Below, piece by piece: positions 50,939 to 63,691 of a DNA stretch of 64,000 bases. Position numbers and translations under genes: made by a program. The stretch covers positions 26,637,426-26,701,425 of the forward strand of contig CP141136.1 of assembly GCA_035236585.1 (NCBI GenBank). Direction: 5' to 3'. This stretch comes from Warburgia ugandensis. Taxonomy: Eukaryota > Streptophyta > Magnoliopsida > Canellales > Canellaceae. The notes under the pieces are model-generated. The model did not search any database and was not told where the DNA came from. It worked only from the letters and a program-made list of their open reading frames with translations. Positions within the stretch are counted from its first letter, which is position 1. The number at the start of each line of letters is the position of its first letter.

Positions 50939-50990
50939 TGAGGTATTGTAAACACAGAAACATTTACAATACCTCAGCAAGCTATGCTTG
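50939..50990. other. double hairpin of LTR B
   Basis: Hairpin 1: TGAGGTATTGTAAA (50939-50952) pairs perfectly with TTTACAATACCTCA (50963-50976), 10-nt loop. Hairpin 2: CAAGC TAT GCTTG at 50978-50990. Confidence 0.92.
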
Positions 50991-53900
50991 GTAGGGGATA
51001 CAAAAACATACTACTTCATCAATATAAGAATACGTACCTCAGTGCTTATTTCATCATAGTTATCCATTCGTAAGTATTCTCCATATAGAGTATATACATT
51101 ATTTATGTAGTACATGACAAATTAGTTAATATAGTAAAGATTACTCAAAACGTGTTCCTTCCCCTGGCTATACTTTCACTTAGGAAATCAGTATCCAGCC
51201 AATCTTTATACGGGGATTTCCAAGAACTCATGTATTGGCATCTCATCCTGCCATGGCATTATATTATGCCTATCATATGTGCATCATAATGCAAAATATA
51301 TTAGGACTACTATGCATTAGTCTCAATCTGTACAGCGCGCCTGGATAACTGCAATCCTCCACTAATACCAACTATGGAATATCAACTCCATGTCCTCATG
51401 GGGTGGACCATGGCTGTCACAATGGGGCCTTCCCATTATTACCCCACTCGACGTTTAGCCTCTCTTTGGGCATGACATCCATCATATAAGTTTCAGGAAG
51501 TGTGTGGCCAAACCCTCATAACTTCCCTAGCATAGCATCCTCGGTCTCTATCTTTGTGTAAAACAAAATCACAAGCATCCATACTTTTAAGGAAAATACA
51601 TTGTTCATATCAGACGATGTGTTGTTTAACTAAGGATGGAATATTTTCTATGCCCTATTCTTAGGGTTTCCTTAGTCTTCACATGTCATTACCTTCACCT
51701 CATTTAATCTGATCATTAGATTACATCAATTGGATTAGATTATGAGGTTGGATCACTTAATTAGATCATTTGGTTAGATCACTTAGTTGGATCACATGTG
51801 TTGGATCACTTAGTTGGATCACTTGTTTAGATCATGTGTTTTGGATCATGACTATGCTAAGGTACTAAGCACAATTATATTATGAAGGTTTATAATTACA
51901 GACTAAGATCATGCATGCATACACATGAATCATTAATACATTCTTGTACATTCACCTACCTCAAAATAGTATCTTGTTTCATACTTCTCAAGTGTATTCT
52001 TCTACAATGTCCATCATGGTCTGGATTCATTCATTTGTCAAACCATATGTATAAGGTTATTTCTCTATTCAAGTATGTATTCCTAAAAGGGATACCCTAA
52101 TCTTTCCTTGAATCATGTTTGATCAAGGGTTTGGATTCTCTATCTATGTTCTTCTACATACCCATACATAATTTCTACATATACATACGTAATACAATAC
52201 TACATTAGTATTCTTATTATTTTTTATCATTCAAGATCCTATGGATCTTGTTTGATCATCCTTATCTTAATTATAATTTTTATTAGAATTAGATGATTTA
52301 CTACATTTTATGCTCTTATTATTATTACTCAACCAATTAATGTTTCATTGGTTGAGGGTAGCTTATTTCATCCAAAGTCTAGAAGCTCCTCTTATGTCAA
52401 ATTGGCTAAGGCTTACTAGTTGAATGGTTGAACACAAAATGGTTACTTCTATCCTCATGTAAGGAGGCGTTTAGACCTCACAAATATCAACAGAAGGTGG
52501 GGGAAGAGCGAGGCTCTGTTAGAGAACCCCCTTAACCATTATGTCCATCATCCACTAGATTGACCCTAGCTCAACCTTTCATAAGGTTCTTATGAGCATT
52601 TCAACCCTAAGTACTCTTTCTAATTGATTTTAATTAAATCCATGAACTAAAATGTCATTTATAGAGTTTTATTATTCTCCTAATTTGGACCAAGGAATTT
52701 ATATTCCTTATATTATCCTACTAACTATGGTCATTACTATCATTAAGTCCATGTCATACATTCCATGTAAATGTTCTTTCATTCTAATTTCATTTAATTA
52801 CAATTTCAATGAAATTTCCATTACTTAAGCATTAAAGCATAAACATAAAGCATAAAAAGCATAAATAAATAATTCTATAAAACTCTACTAAGCAAGGAAA
52901 ATTAATGCAAATCTAACAAGATATAAACACTTATCATGATCCAACAGTCTTAATTGATCCTTATTCATTTTTCCTCTCTTTAAGGTTTAGATCTTGATCC
53001 TTCATTTTATTTTAGATCCAACATTTCTTATTGATGTAATTTCATTGTTAAATCATTTATGTATCTCATCCCTTGATTTGATCTTCCTTGAATTACCCGA
53101 TCAAGGAGATCTTAAGTTACTTTATCCCATTTAAGAGCATAGATCTTGATCTAGCCCAAATCTTCATCATCTATTTCATAAATTCACATAATATTAACTC
53201 AATATCATCATCAACACATATCCATATAGCCCAATCATCCTTGATCAATTTGATCAAGGAGATTTCCATCCCTTTTTATGGTTTTTATTACTTTTAAGGC
53301 TAGACCTCTTAAGATATGCCTATAAAATTATATATAACTCACTGATATAAGTTATTAAGTTATTATATAATCATCCAAAAAGGTTTGATTGGTCTGATCA
53401 TCCAAGATCATGTAAATCAAGGATGTTAATATACTTATCCACTTAATTATAAAAAATTTAATGAATTAAAATTAAAATTTTATTGGTTTATTATGTTATA
53501 ACTATCACAAGGAATCCATCAAAACTTTTTATTTTTTATCTCAATTTGGATTTCAATTGAAATCAAAATTGAAGTTTAAAGCTTTCTTCCAGTTTTAAGG
53601 GCTGAATTTCACTCTTACTATTTTTCTTTATTTGATTTATCTATAAACACAAATTTTCTATTGTGATTATGTTTCTTAGGGTTTTGGAACCTTCTGAACA
53701 CATCCATCGGTTTAGATTTTTAGTTTAAGGTCATTTGGACCATGATCCAAGATCAATGCACGGATTTTACTAAATATATCATTTAAATACAATTTAAAAC
53801 ATAGATATAATAATTTCAGTGAATTCTATAATAGACAAGGAATCCATAGCATGCTTTAGATCTAAAATCAGAGCTATATTGAGCTCTGAATTGTAAAAAC

Positions 53901-54921
53901 AAAGTTTCTGTTCAAAATTGGACGGTCTAGATCAGATTTGGGTTACGGTTGCGGGGACGATCATCGGCCCGCACCCGTTACCGTCTACTTTAGGTTATCA
54001 GGTGGAGGTGACCGCCTATGTGCGAGATGTCTAGATCTAGACCGTCGGATTACCCATGATTGGATCTCGTCCATCCGTTAAAATCAAGTGCCTAGATTTC
54101 ATATCCTGGGGTTTCTGGGCCTCAGAAATCCATCCAACGGCTCAAAAGTTACATTTGAGCTGTGGATGGATAGGATCTCAACCATTCAAGCCGGATCCAT
54201 CATCTTCGACGGATCAACAGTAGGGAGATCCCATGCATGCCGGAAAACATGGTCTAACTACCGGAATTGGAAGGGGAGTGCAAAGTGCACCTACCTGTGC
54301 CGGTCCGGTGAGGAGAGATTCACTGGAAGAGAAGAAAAATCCCAGAAAGCATAGATAAAACCTTAGATGGCGAAAAACATATATAGAGCTTGATTCATCA
54401 ACTCCGTTGCCAGAGAAGGATAAAAACCTTAGGGCTTTGGTAGATCTCTTTGTGATGAAGATCTTAAACGGTGCAATATCATCATTCACCAGCCCGATTG
54501 GCCGAAATGACTTGAAGGAACTACCAGAGATGGTGAACGGTACTGGGATGGATTTCGTTTTGAATTTTCTGGAGATCTAGGATATGGATCATTATGGAAT
54601 CAAAGGACTTTTGTATATCACAATTTTTCGACTAGATCCAATGGTAAAGATAAATTTTTAACGGTTCAAAAGTGATGGATAATTAAAATAGGGTTTCCAG
54701 GTGGAAACCAAGTTCCATTGGGGACAATGTGTCCAAGGACGCGCTAGACGTCTCCATTAGGTTTGGAGTGTCTAGTGCGTCTGTGGACACGTCCACATGG
54801 CTTAAGAGAGAAAGAAAAAGAAATTGGGGAAGATAGGAACGTTTTTGGATCTGGGATTTTGGGACATGCTAGGGGACCTCGTGAGGAACATTAGAAAATT
54901 TTTTGGGATTTTTATGAGCTA

Positions 54922-54929
54922 TTTATATA
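54922..54929 (-). promoter_or_regulatory. TATA box candidate of LTR B
   Basis: TATATAAA on the minus strand in an AT-rich setting (CTATATAAATAG). It supports minus as the transcribed strand. Confidence 0.55.
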
Positions 54930-57900
54930 GGTGTTTTGAATTTTCCATGATTATTTGAAATCATCACTTTGATTTCTTTTGAATATTTAAATGTCTTAGG
55001 ATTCCCACTACCAACTCCTTCTCCACTATCAGGTGGTAGTGGTTTGACTAATGATTGGTTGTTTCTAGATGTTGGATCCCTTTGTGGGTCCCTTGTGGAC
55101 CACACGAATGTGTGAAAAGACCAAATTGCCCTTTTATGGAGAAAAAATTGTTTTATTCTCTCGGGCTCGGAATTGAGCCTACTTAGTGGCGTTAGATTCG
55201 TATTTCTGAGTACATTCCAAATTTTGATGTCTCAGATCTTGGTTATTTGTAAAATTATCATTTTTCCCTTTTATTCATGAAAATGAAGAAAAATACGGAA
55301 TTTTCATTCGTATTCAAAAATTATCGTGCTTACAACCATTTTGAAGGGTTCGTTGAACATGTTTTCAATTATACATGTCTCAGACCATGATTACACTTCT
55401 ATGAGAAGTGCATTTTTCATAACCCTAATATTTAGCTTGATTTTTATTGAAATTCTCAAATTTAATATTTATTTAATTTTCTTACAAAAAATTAGGGGTA
55501 TTACAGCGGGTGACCAAACCTTCATAACTCTCCTAGCATAGCACCCCCAGGCCTATGTCTGTCTAAAACAAACTCTCATGTCACCATGCCTGGATGTAAA
55601 ATAATAATAATATACGGTAGACTTGCCTGTCCATAATATATATGAATATCTTATTATAATCATACCATCCTCACTTATTAGGTGATCGCCCACCAAGGAT
55701 GTATTGTAAAATCCTAGACTTATACATCACATATGACATAATGGTACCCATGTATCATAAATGTCTTTTTATCACAATGATAGCTATGATTTTTAAGAAC
55801 AGATCGTATGTATCCTTTAATATCATTTAGTAGGCTTCAATTATAGGCATGTCATTCATGTAGCATTTCAAATCACAATTTTTCATCATCATATATCATA
55901 TGAAATGCACAATTTAAATGACATAATATCCATCATAAGAATAAGATCATGTTTAAAACATATATCTTACTATTAAGACATGCTTTCTTAATTCTCCACT
56001 TACCTCATGTAGCGAGTTCATCCATTTCCCACTAACTGATTGATGATACTTGCAAAGTCTCACATATCCATATTGATCTAGTCCATGTTCTTCACCTAAA
56101 TCTGCCAAATCAATAACCAATTAGTAATCTTAAGGGAATAATCCTTTTTAAACAATTTTTATGGTATGGACCATATAATTTGATTTTATTCCATACCTAA
56201 ATTCCTCGATTGATCTCAGTCATGGCTCCGGGTTAGTGAGATCATCTCTAGCAGGCTTCTCATCCTAATATCTTATAAGATTTGTGATTTGCATGTCCTA
56301 AGGGTCATGATAGACTATTTGGATAGAAAAAGTGAAGCCAGATCATCACTAATCAGATGACCTGACCTCTGATCATTGGTCTGATAATTTCAACGGTTGG
56401 ATCTTCCTAGATTGATATTTGGGAAGATGGATTTTGTTCTATTTGGAGAACTTCTCCTCAAGACTGGTCATTCTGTGTATCAGAGTGCACAAAGGATACA
56501 ATATTGTCCTCTTTGAATCTATTGCCTCACAACTGCCTCACCCTCACAACTGCCTAACCAACGTCTATTAGGCCCTCCAGCGTCTCTTAGCTCACCCCTC
56601 AAGGTTTTGTTCCATTCGGAGAACTTCTCCTTATGACCAGTCGAGGTCTGAGCACGCTAGCCGTTCATGGCCAAGCCATGCCCCAATAATCTGATCGAGG
56701 TTTTGGTACACGGAGGAGATGGGGAAGGATCTAGGCAAACCTAAAAATTGGGTCATGCTAATAACAGGAAAGCGTAGGGGACAATGTCAAGGACGGTAGT
56801 GGTCGGGTGGCTTCCAATTCTTGGCCACCACCTAATCTAGTCAGGGGAACAAAGCACACTGGCCGGCTTGAAAGCCTGGTCATGCTGGTACCTAGAGAAG
56901 ATGAGGAAAAGGGGGGAAAGCCCGAGTGGTTGGTGTGGCCTGAGCACGCCAGCCTTCTCAGGCCTGGCCGTGCTAATGTCCAAGGAGCATATAGGGTAAC
57001 GGTGGTGGCTACCAACCACCTGTTGGGTCACTGTCCAACCACAATAGGGAAACAAATTGGGGCAAAAGGGGTTAGACACGTTAAAAATTGGGTTTGTCAG
57101 AGATCTGGTGACTTCCAGTCACCATCTAGTACAAATCCACCGAAAAATAGAGGGGAAATGGAGTTTTTCGAGCCAAATACATGATTATTGTATACTCTTT
57201 CATATGTATGGCGCAACCCAATCCTTGTTTGCAAGTTTCTGGATCTAGCACGCAGGCCTGACAGAGAAACCCAATCTGGGTTTCTTGTTGGTTGCAAGAA
57301 AACACATACTTGACAGAGATGGGGTTTTGCCTGTCACTGGAAAAATTGGAGAAGGGAAACCTTGCTTGATTGAGAAACCCGATCTGGGTTTTCTTCTTGG
57401 CCACAAGAAAACCAAAAAGGAAAGGATTTTGGGGGTTTCATTGGTGAACATATTTGGGTATTTAGGGTAACTTCCTGTGCCGGTGTACCCAAGAAGATGA
57501 TGCTATGATTTTTGATGTGGGGTGTGCGAGTATGCCAGTGTTGATAAATTCGACGAGGATGCCTGAAAAAAATGGGGATCTTTCACAAAGACAAAGGGGC
57601 CTGTAGGAGTTGCTGATTTGAGTTGCTTTGGGCATCAAAGATTTGGAGGTGAAACGAAAAATTTCGATCGTAGTAGGGTAGTGCATACCGGCCCTCCATT
57701 ATCTTCGGTGCAAGGAACTTCATCGGTGGGGAGGGGTTGTTGGTGTAGGGTTTTGGAAAGAACCAGACCCCACACCATGTCGGGTTTCCTATGTGAGGGG
57801 GGTGCCAATATCAATTTGGCCCCCTCTATTGAGTTATGTCATTTTTTTATCTTTTAATTATCATATTGCCCTTGACTTCAAAGTCCCATAACTTCTTTAT

Positions 57901-58252
57901 CCGAACTCTGTTTTCAGCGTTCTTTGGCTTGTTGATTTCATTTTCTGAGTACTATCTAATGGTTTGAGTTTTAGTTTCAAATTATTATCCTATTAAAAGA
58001 TACATGTCTTGAAAACTCATAAGTTGATCATGAAATAGTAAAATTTTGGGGTAAAATTCATCCGAACTTTGATTTTAGTGTTCTTTATATCGTTGGACTC
58101 GATTTTCAAGTACATTCTAAATATTCATGCTTCTACTCTAAATTTCCATAAAAATTTATTTTCTTTGGGTCAAAGATTTTGATTATATTCCAAAATTCCA
58201 ATTTCACATAATAAAGCCAAGAATAGTATTTACAAAATTTGGGGTTGTTACA

Positions 58253-59821
58253 TATACTAATACGGATCCAAGGTCTACACCAAGAAACCTTGTTCAAGTG
58301 GATCCTTTTATACATATGCGATGAAGCTAATAAAAAAAGAAAGAAGTATCACTCAATCAAGATAAAATTACAAGCAGTTGACAGACTTGCTGGCAAGTGT
58401 CAGATTATGCATGAATTAGAGTCTTGGATATTGTCCATGTGAAAGGCTGTAGAAGGTGTTTGTTACCGAGGAGTTACTATGGCTTTGCGTGTCTGTGAAT
58501 GTTTCTTAGTTTTACTAGGAAGAAGTTGCATAGAAACACAAGGAGAATGCTGCCATGAAGCACTCGTGTCAGGCCCATTAATTAAAAATAGCTATCATGC
58601 ATTAGTTGGCTTGATCATGTATCACGGCTTGGACTTCTCTCACAGTTTGGGCATTCTCCTATTGAGTTTCCATGTTGAGATTTCCATATTATTTCCACGA
58701 GCCCTGTTAAAGTAGATGCTCTTAAGCGTCTAAAGTATGTAGCTGCTGCATAACTTTTTGTATATCTAAGCCATTCTCAATAGATTAGAGATCAAATTTC
58801 AAGCCTATTGAATGGGTTAGCTTTAACAATTAAGATCTCTCTAATTTTTCACATGTTTCCCAGCAGATTTTCAATTAATTTTTAGATCTCATTCTTAGGA
58901 CATCCCTTAGCTTATTTAATGTCTCCTATCTTTAATCTAAACTCTAAAAATCAATCTAAACCATCCAAATATCAAAATCATTATTTAGTCTAAATCTTTA
59001 AGATTTTGGGGAATCTGCATAATCCAACCATTGGATCTTTAATCAAGGAGATTATAGGGAGATTGATGAAGGCCAATTAACATTGACAATACCATATTTG
59101 AAGAACGTAGCTGTGATCAAAGTAGGGAAGTGGTTTTTTCTTCTTATTTAGTTTAATTTTCTTTCTTTTTGAACTAAAAATTATGTAATTTTTATTAGTT
59201 GAATAGATCTGAATGTTTATTTTTCTGTTAATTAAATTTTGTCAATTAAATTTTTATTTAAACTCATACTTTTCAAGTCAAGTACTTGTGGGATCAACCC
59301 GAACTTGCATTAGCTACACCACAATAGTTCGTGAACTTGCAGTAAAACATTCAACATGACTCTACAACTCAATTTGATCTTTAAGAAGGATTTTACTGAG
59401 TATCCTTAATATAAAACTGTAGCCACCTGAAATTTAAATCCTATTTTATTTTGGAAGATTGGATTGAGCAAGAGGATGAATGTTTTAAGAGTAAAAATTT
59501 ATGAAAGTCAAATTTATTGAAAATATCCTCATAATTAGATTCAACTTGAAAAATGAAATTCAACGACACAAAAAAACACAGATTTAGCAAGGAGCCATTT
59601 TGATAACGACACACCCCTTCGTCGCCTCGTCCATATCCGTCTCTGCGTCTACACCAGAAAAAATGATAGGTGTCGGCCCTCCTTCAGTCGCCTTCTGTGG
59701 CGTTAGGATATATGTCAAAGATGACGGCTAGAAAATCATGAGTGATGGCGCGGTTGCGAGGACGGCGCCACCATCACCAATGTTAAAAAAACCCCTTCGG
59801 GCTACATCAGCCACACCCCCA

Positions 59822-59823
<2 letters not shown>
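58253..59823. other. no gene seen
   Basis: Begins after LTR A. A short open frame at 58479-58715 is not recognised and has no splice support. AT-rich and otherwise featureless. Confidence 0.5.

Positions 59824-59900
<77 letters not shown>
59824..59900. repeat. (TC)n microsatellite
   Basis: An uninterrupted run of about 77 bases. The Leu-Ser and Arg-Glu frames across it are artefacts. Confidence 0.98.
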
Positions 59901-59903
<3 letters not shown>

Positions 59904-61478
59904 TTGCTCTTCTTTTTTCTCTCTCTTTTCCTCCCCTCCTTTTGCACACCATTTCTTCCAGCAACAGTAACCTTCGGTTTGGTTACTGTTAGTTCTTAAC
60001 AATAGTCACCCAAACAATAGTGGATCGAATATCAGACACCATTGTTGGATTCCCTATGAAAAGAGGATCAAAACTCCTCCATTTATTTCCAAGATCAGAG
60101 TAGATTTTAGTGAAAATCAGGCGAAGATTCTTAATCCACCCACTTTGGATTTTTTAGCGATAGTCTGCTAGAAAATCCACATTTTTCGGTATCAAATGAC
60201 CATGAAACAGCTCCAAACTTGACAGGAATCTAGGTGAGTCCTTGATCTACAAACCCTTTAAAAAAATTCATTTTGGCAAAAAAATCATCACAGGCGACAA
60301 CTACGTCAATCACCTTCTCCAGCGACGGCTAGTTAATGTCGATGACCGTCGATCACCTCTAACAACTTAGAATTTTTAACTAAAAACCATGGTTCTATGG
60401 TTTTTCAACCTGATATACACAACGGAAATGTTAGTTCTTTGATTAGAGATCATCTAATTGTCCAAATTGGATGCAATCCCTATATGAGAGTGCAAAATCA
60501 AATATGCAAGATTCGTACCATCCATCACTATCCTCGTGACATGAGTAACAAAACGCATCAATCAATTTGACCATCAATGAAGATTTAATAGTAATCATGA
60601 GTCGATAGTAATGTATGATCATGATCATGCTAATCTATGACCGATTTGACCATCCATTGCCATCTAGCTCTTGATCTAACACTAGATATCAGATTCATGA
60701 TCAAATATATGAACCTCTATATGATCAATCCATTAATCAATCACCAAAATTCAAATATGTGATCGATCTGAACTTTTTATCACAACCTAACCATCCATCG
60801 GCGATTAGATGCTAGAGCTATACTCGATCCATCCTTTAAGATCATCTAACATGTGACCAATTACCTAACACCTAGATCAACCACCAATTTGAGCTTCCAT
60901 TTAGATTTGGCCGTAGATCTAGCACTTGATCTGGACCATTAAACAAATCTAAAACATAAAATCTCTAATTGAGGAGGCTATACAAGTCTGATTTAGGTCG
61001 AAAAGGTCCGTTGGATTCTTATTGACGATGTAGATCTAATTATGCAATAAAATTTAGGATTAGAGAACAATTTTAACTAATCATGACCTAGAAACTATAA
61101 AAATCTCATAGATCTATAAGATCAAAGATGATCAGACCCCAAGAAGTGATCAATTGAATAATTTAGCAAATCTATACACCCAGATCAACACTGAATTAAG
61201 GACATTAATCTTTGGATCATAAATCTGATGATTGATAGATAGGATCAGAGTTTAAATCGATGATCTAGGCTGTTAATTTGTGAATTTGACTAATGATCAA
61301 TAGATACTGGTAAATAATACTTGGATTCTTATCCTTAAATTACACCTAGAACCTCATAAAGACGATGAAGTAGATTCATGATTCGAATTGAAGAAAAACA
61401 CAAATACTGCCTAAGCGACATCTTTGATGTAGGTAGTCTGATGTTACTAAGTTTTCAACTGAATTCCAAAACCTAAAT
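59901..61478. other. no gene seen
   Basis: AT-rich, with frequent GATCAT/ATCTGA words and no coding frame. May be old repeat sequence; I cannot assign it. Confidence 0.45.
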
Positions 61479-62076
61479 TGTAAAGCCTTGGCCGATGAGG
61501 GCGGGCCAAGAGGGCTGGCAGGCTTCAAGGCAAGGTGAAAGACTGAGAGTTAGTCCCACATCGCTAGGGGGAAAGTTACTGGGCTCTTGATAAGAGTGAT
61601 GAGGACTTTCCTTGCAACGAGGCCTTTTCCCTGGGCAACTGGGGAAGAACAAAACCGTGCGGGGTGTATGGGCACTCCGGCACAGACAATATCGTTGCAG
61701 GGTGTGGGCCCTCGGGCTGTTACAAGTGGTATCAGAGCCAGACCCCGACCCGGTGTGGGTGGCTAGCCGCACGTGGGCGCTCGTGTGTGGTAAGACACGC
61801 GGGGACGCGTGTCCCCTAAGGGGGAGAGGTTGTAAAGCCTTGGCCGATGAGGGCGGGCCAAGAAGGCTGGCAGGCTTCAAGGCAAGGTGAAAGACTGAGA
61901 GTTAGTCCCACATCGCTAGGGGGAAAGTTACTGGGCTCTTGATAAGAGTGATGAGGACTTTCCTTGCAACGAGGCCTTTTCCCTGGGCAACTGGGGAAGA
62001 ACAAAACCGTGCGGGGTGTATGGGCACTCCGGCACAGACAATATCGTTGTAGGGTGTGGGCCCTCGGGCTGTTACA
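61479..62076 (+). mobile_element. TRIM element with two near-identical 246-bp LTRs
   Basis: LTRs 61479-61724 and 61831-62076 both begin TGTAAAGCC and end GCTGTTACA. They are equal in length and differ by two bases (about 0.8%). Two bases after the first LTR is TGGTATCAGAGC (initiator-Met tRNA primer-binding site). A purine tract AAGGGGGAGAGG precedes the second LTR. The internal part is 106 bp and non-coding. Flanks TAAAT and CGTCG do not match, so there is no target-site duplication. Frames through it are not genes. Confidence 0.93.
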
Positions 62077-62826
62077 CGTCGACCCAGTGCCGTGACACCA
62101 GTGGTAGCCCCCTGTACCACATGCAGTCGACGTAGGAACGTTGCCTCTTTTTGGGCGTGGTACCCATCCACCTAATAGTGGTAGAGGCCGGGTGGCCAAC
62201 CCAGACCCCTCGGCATAGCACTCACGAGCTTACTAGCCCAAATCACATAAGATCAAATAAGCCAAAACCTCTTTTCAAAACTTGTCCTCTTTGGGTCCCT
62301 CACAACTGCTTGGCCCTCGACACTCCAGCGTCTTTTGGCAACCCTCAAGGACATGCAATCTTTGCAAGAACTTAATGCTCATAGATCATGCAATGTATGC
62401 AATAGTTTGCAAAATATATCTATGCATAATGTATATACAAAACATGTCTATGCATAAAGCATTTGTCACGTGCATGCTAAACAAGTCATATACTTAAATC
62501 ATGTATTTGCAAAACAATCATAGTTCTTTTAAAAGAATCTAGTAGCAATATATCACCTACCTCAAAGTCTCCTGGAGTCGCGTCCTTTAGTACTCAACCC
62601 GTCCCTGGGTCTCATTTATAAACTCCTGGGTATAAATCGATACGAGGAGTCCTCATTAATTTTAATCTATTTAGACATTAGACCGCTAAATCTGTTGTTT
62701 AGGGTCAAGGGTCCTTGCCTAATTCATTGCCAGGCTAGCTCCTATAATATGGACCTACTTATTCAATAGTTAAATTCTATAAATGGTCCTATGATCCTAA
62801 TTTTAAAGTCTCATTAGGTCCGCGTG

Positions 62827-63262
62827 TCCTGGTTCCCAGGACACCCATGCATCCTGGTTGAACCGCGAACGCCTCACTTGCGTGTGCGCCTAAAGGCCGT
62901 GCCAGAGACCGCGTTTTGCACACGTACATGCATGCTCAAGTGACGCGCTATGACATGCATCATTACACGGATGCACCTTGTAGCATGGCGCGTCTTAGCT
63001 CCTAGGGCACCCCGTGCATCCTAGTCGAGCTAGGACCCGTGCCCCATGTTGCGCACGTACCCGAAGGCCGTACCTAGGACAATGTTCGCACGTGCACAAG
63101 CATGCCTAAGCGACGCGCTATGACGCGCATCATTGTATGGACGCACCTTGTAGTGTGGCGCGTCTCAGCTCCCAGGGCACCCCGTGTACCCTGGTCGAGC
63201 CAGGACCCGTGCCCCATGTCGCGTGCGCACCTGAAGGCCGCACATGGGACAATGTATGCATT
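62827..63262. repeat. GC-rich tandem array in LTR D, about 169-bp period
   Basis: About 2.5 units. Anchors CAGGACACCC, TAGGGCACCCCGTG and CAGGGCACCCCGTG are near 62836, 63004 and 63173; GACGCGCTATGAC and GCACCTTGTAG.GTGGCGCGTCT recur. Confidence 0.8.
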
Positions 63263-63680
63263 GTCGTACACCTGGAACCCGTCCCAGGTGCATGTGGTGT
63301 GGCCCAAGCCGTCTTGGGCGTTTTTCGGCCAAGAACCCGGCTGGAAAACGACCGGAAAGGACCAGGGAAAGTGGAAGGGAAGAGGAGGAGAGGAAAATGG
63401 CTTACCTTGGGTCACGGGTGATGGCGCTCTTCCCGCCTGAAAACTCTATGTTTGCCGGAAATCGTGAAGAGGGAAATCCCATCGTCGTGCAAGGCTGGAA
63501 AAGAGAAGAGAGGGGAAATGGGGAGACGGGAATGGGATGGCTGACCTGACTTGGGCCTGGCCATTGCCAGAAAACTCAGGGGAGATGGTTTGAGATGGGT
63601 CTCCGATTTTGCTGGAAATGCCAGTCTCAAATGGCTGGAAAAACATCAGAAAATCACATTTTTTGGAGAGAGGAGATGGG

Positions 63681-63691
63681 GTTTTTATAGG
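63681..63691 (-). promoter_or_regulatory. TATA box candidate of LTR D
   Basis: CCTATAAAAAC on the minus strand, about 280 bases before the donor-like site at 63406. Confidence 0.5.

Larger units (their letters stand above)
50500..55505 (-). mobile_element. LTR 'B', 5.0-kb solo LTR nested in LTR A
   Basis: Starts TGTGACGACCCGGG and ends AGGGGTATTACA on the plus strand. GCAGG (50495-50499) and GCGGG (55506-55510) are a target duplication with one change. On the minus strand a TATATAAA box (54922-54929) and a donor-like CACAG/GTAGGT at 54295/54294 suggest minus sense. Very long for an LTR. No gag-pol. A GATCACTTAGTTG-type tandem array lies at about 51690-51850. The 50881-50960 region holds the shared double hairpin. 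Confidence 0.85.
49127..58252 (-). mobile_element. LTR 'A', solo LTR interrupted by LTR B
   Basis: Two pieces, 49127-50499 and 55511-58252 (about 4.1 kb together). Ends are TATGGCACCCCGGG (first G changed from TG) and GGGGTTGTTACA. It shares with B the CATCCAGTGGTTCACA, TGTACAGCGCGCCT and GACCATGGCTGTCACA blocks and the double hairpin. Just before the break, B sits at an equivalent LTR position. No matching flanking duplication (AAAAC against TATAC), so it is old or rearranged. Minus sense is by analogy to B, C and D. Frames inside are not genes. Confidence 0.8.

Noticed and set aside
54088-54489. Open frames of about 90 codons on both strands
   Set aside because: They lie in the leader region of LTR B, overlap each other and contain no domain.
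58479-58715. 78-codon open frame
   Set aside because: No recognisable similarity, no splice or promoter context, and length compatible with chance.
59728-60002. Open frames on both strands with Leu-Ser or Arg-Glu runs
   Set aside because: They are the TC microsatellite read in several frames.
61473-62199. Duplicated open frames sharing a Cys/Arg-rich peptide
   Set aside because: Both are translations of the identical TRIM LTRs and not independent genes.
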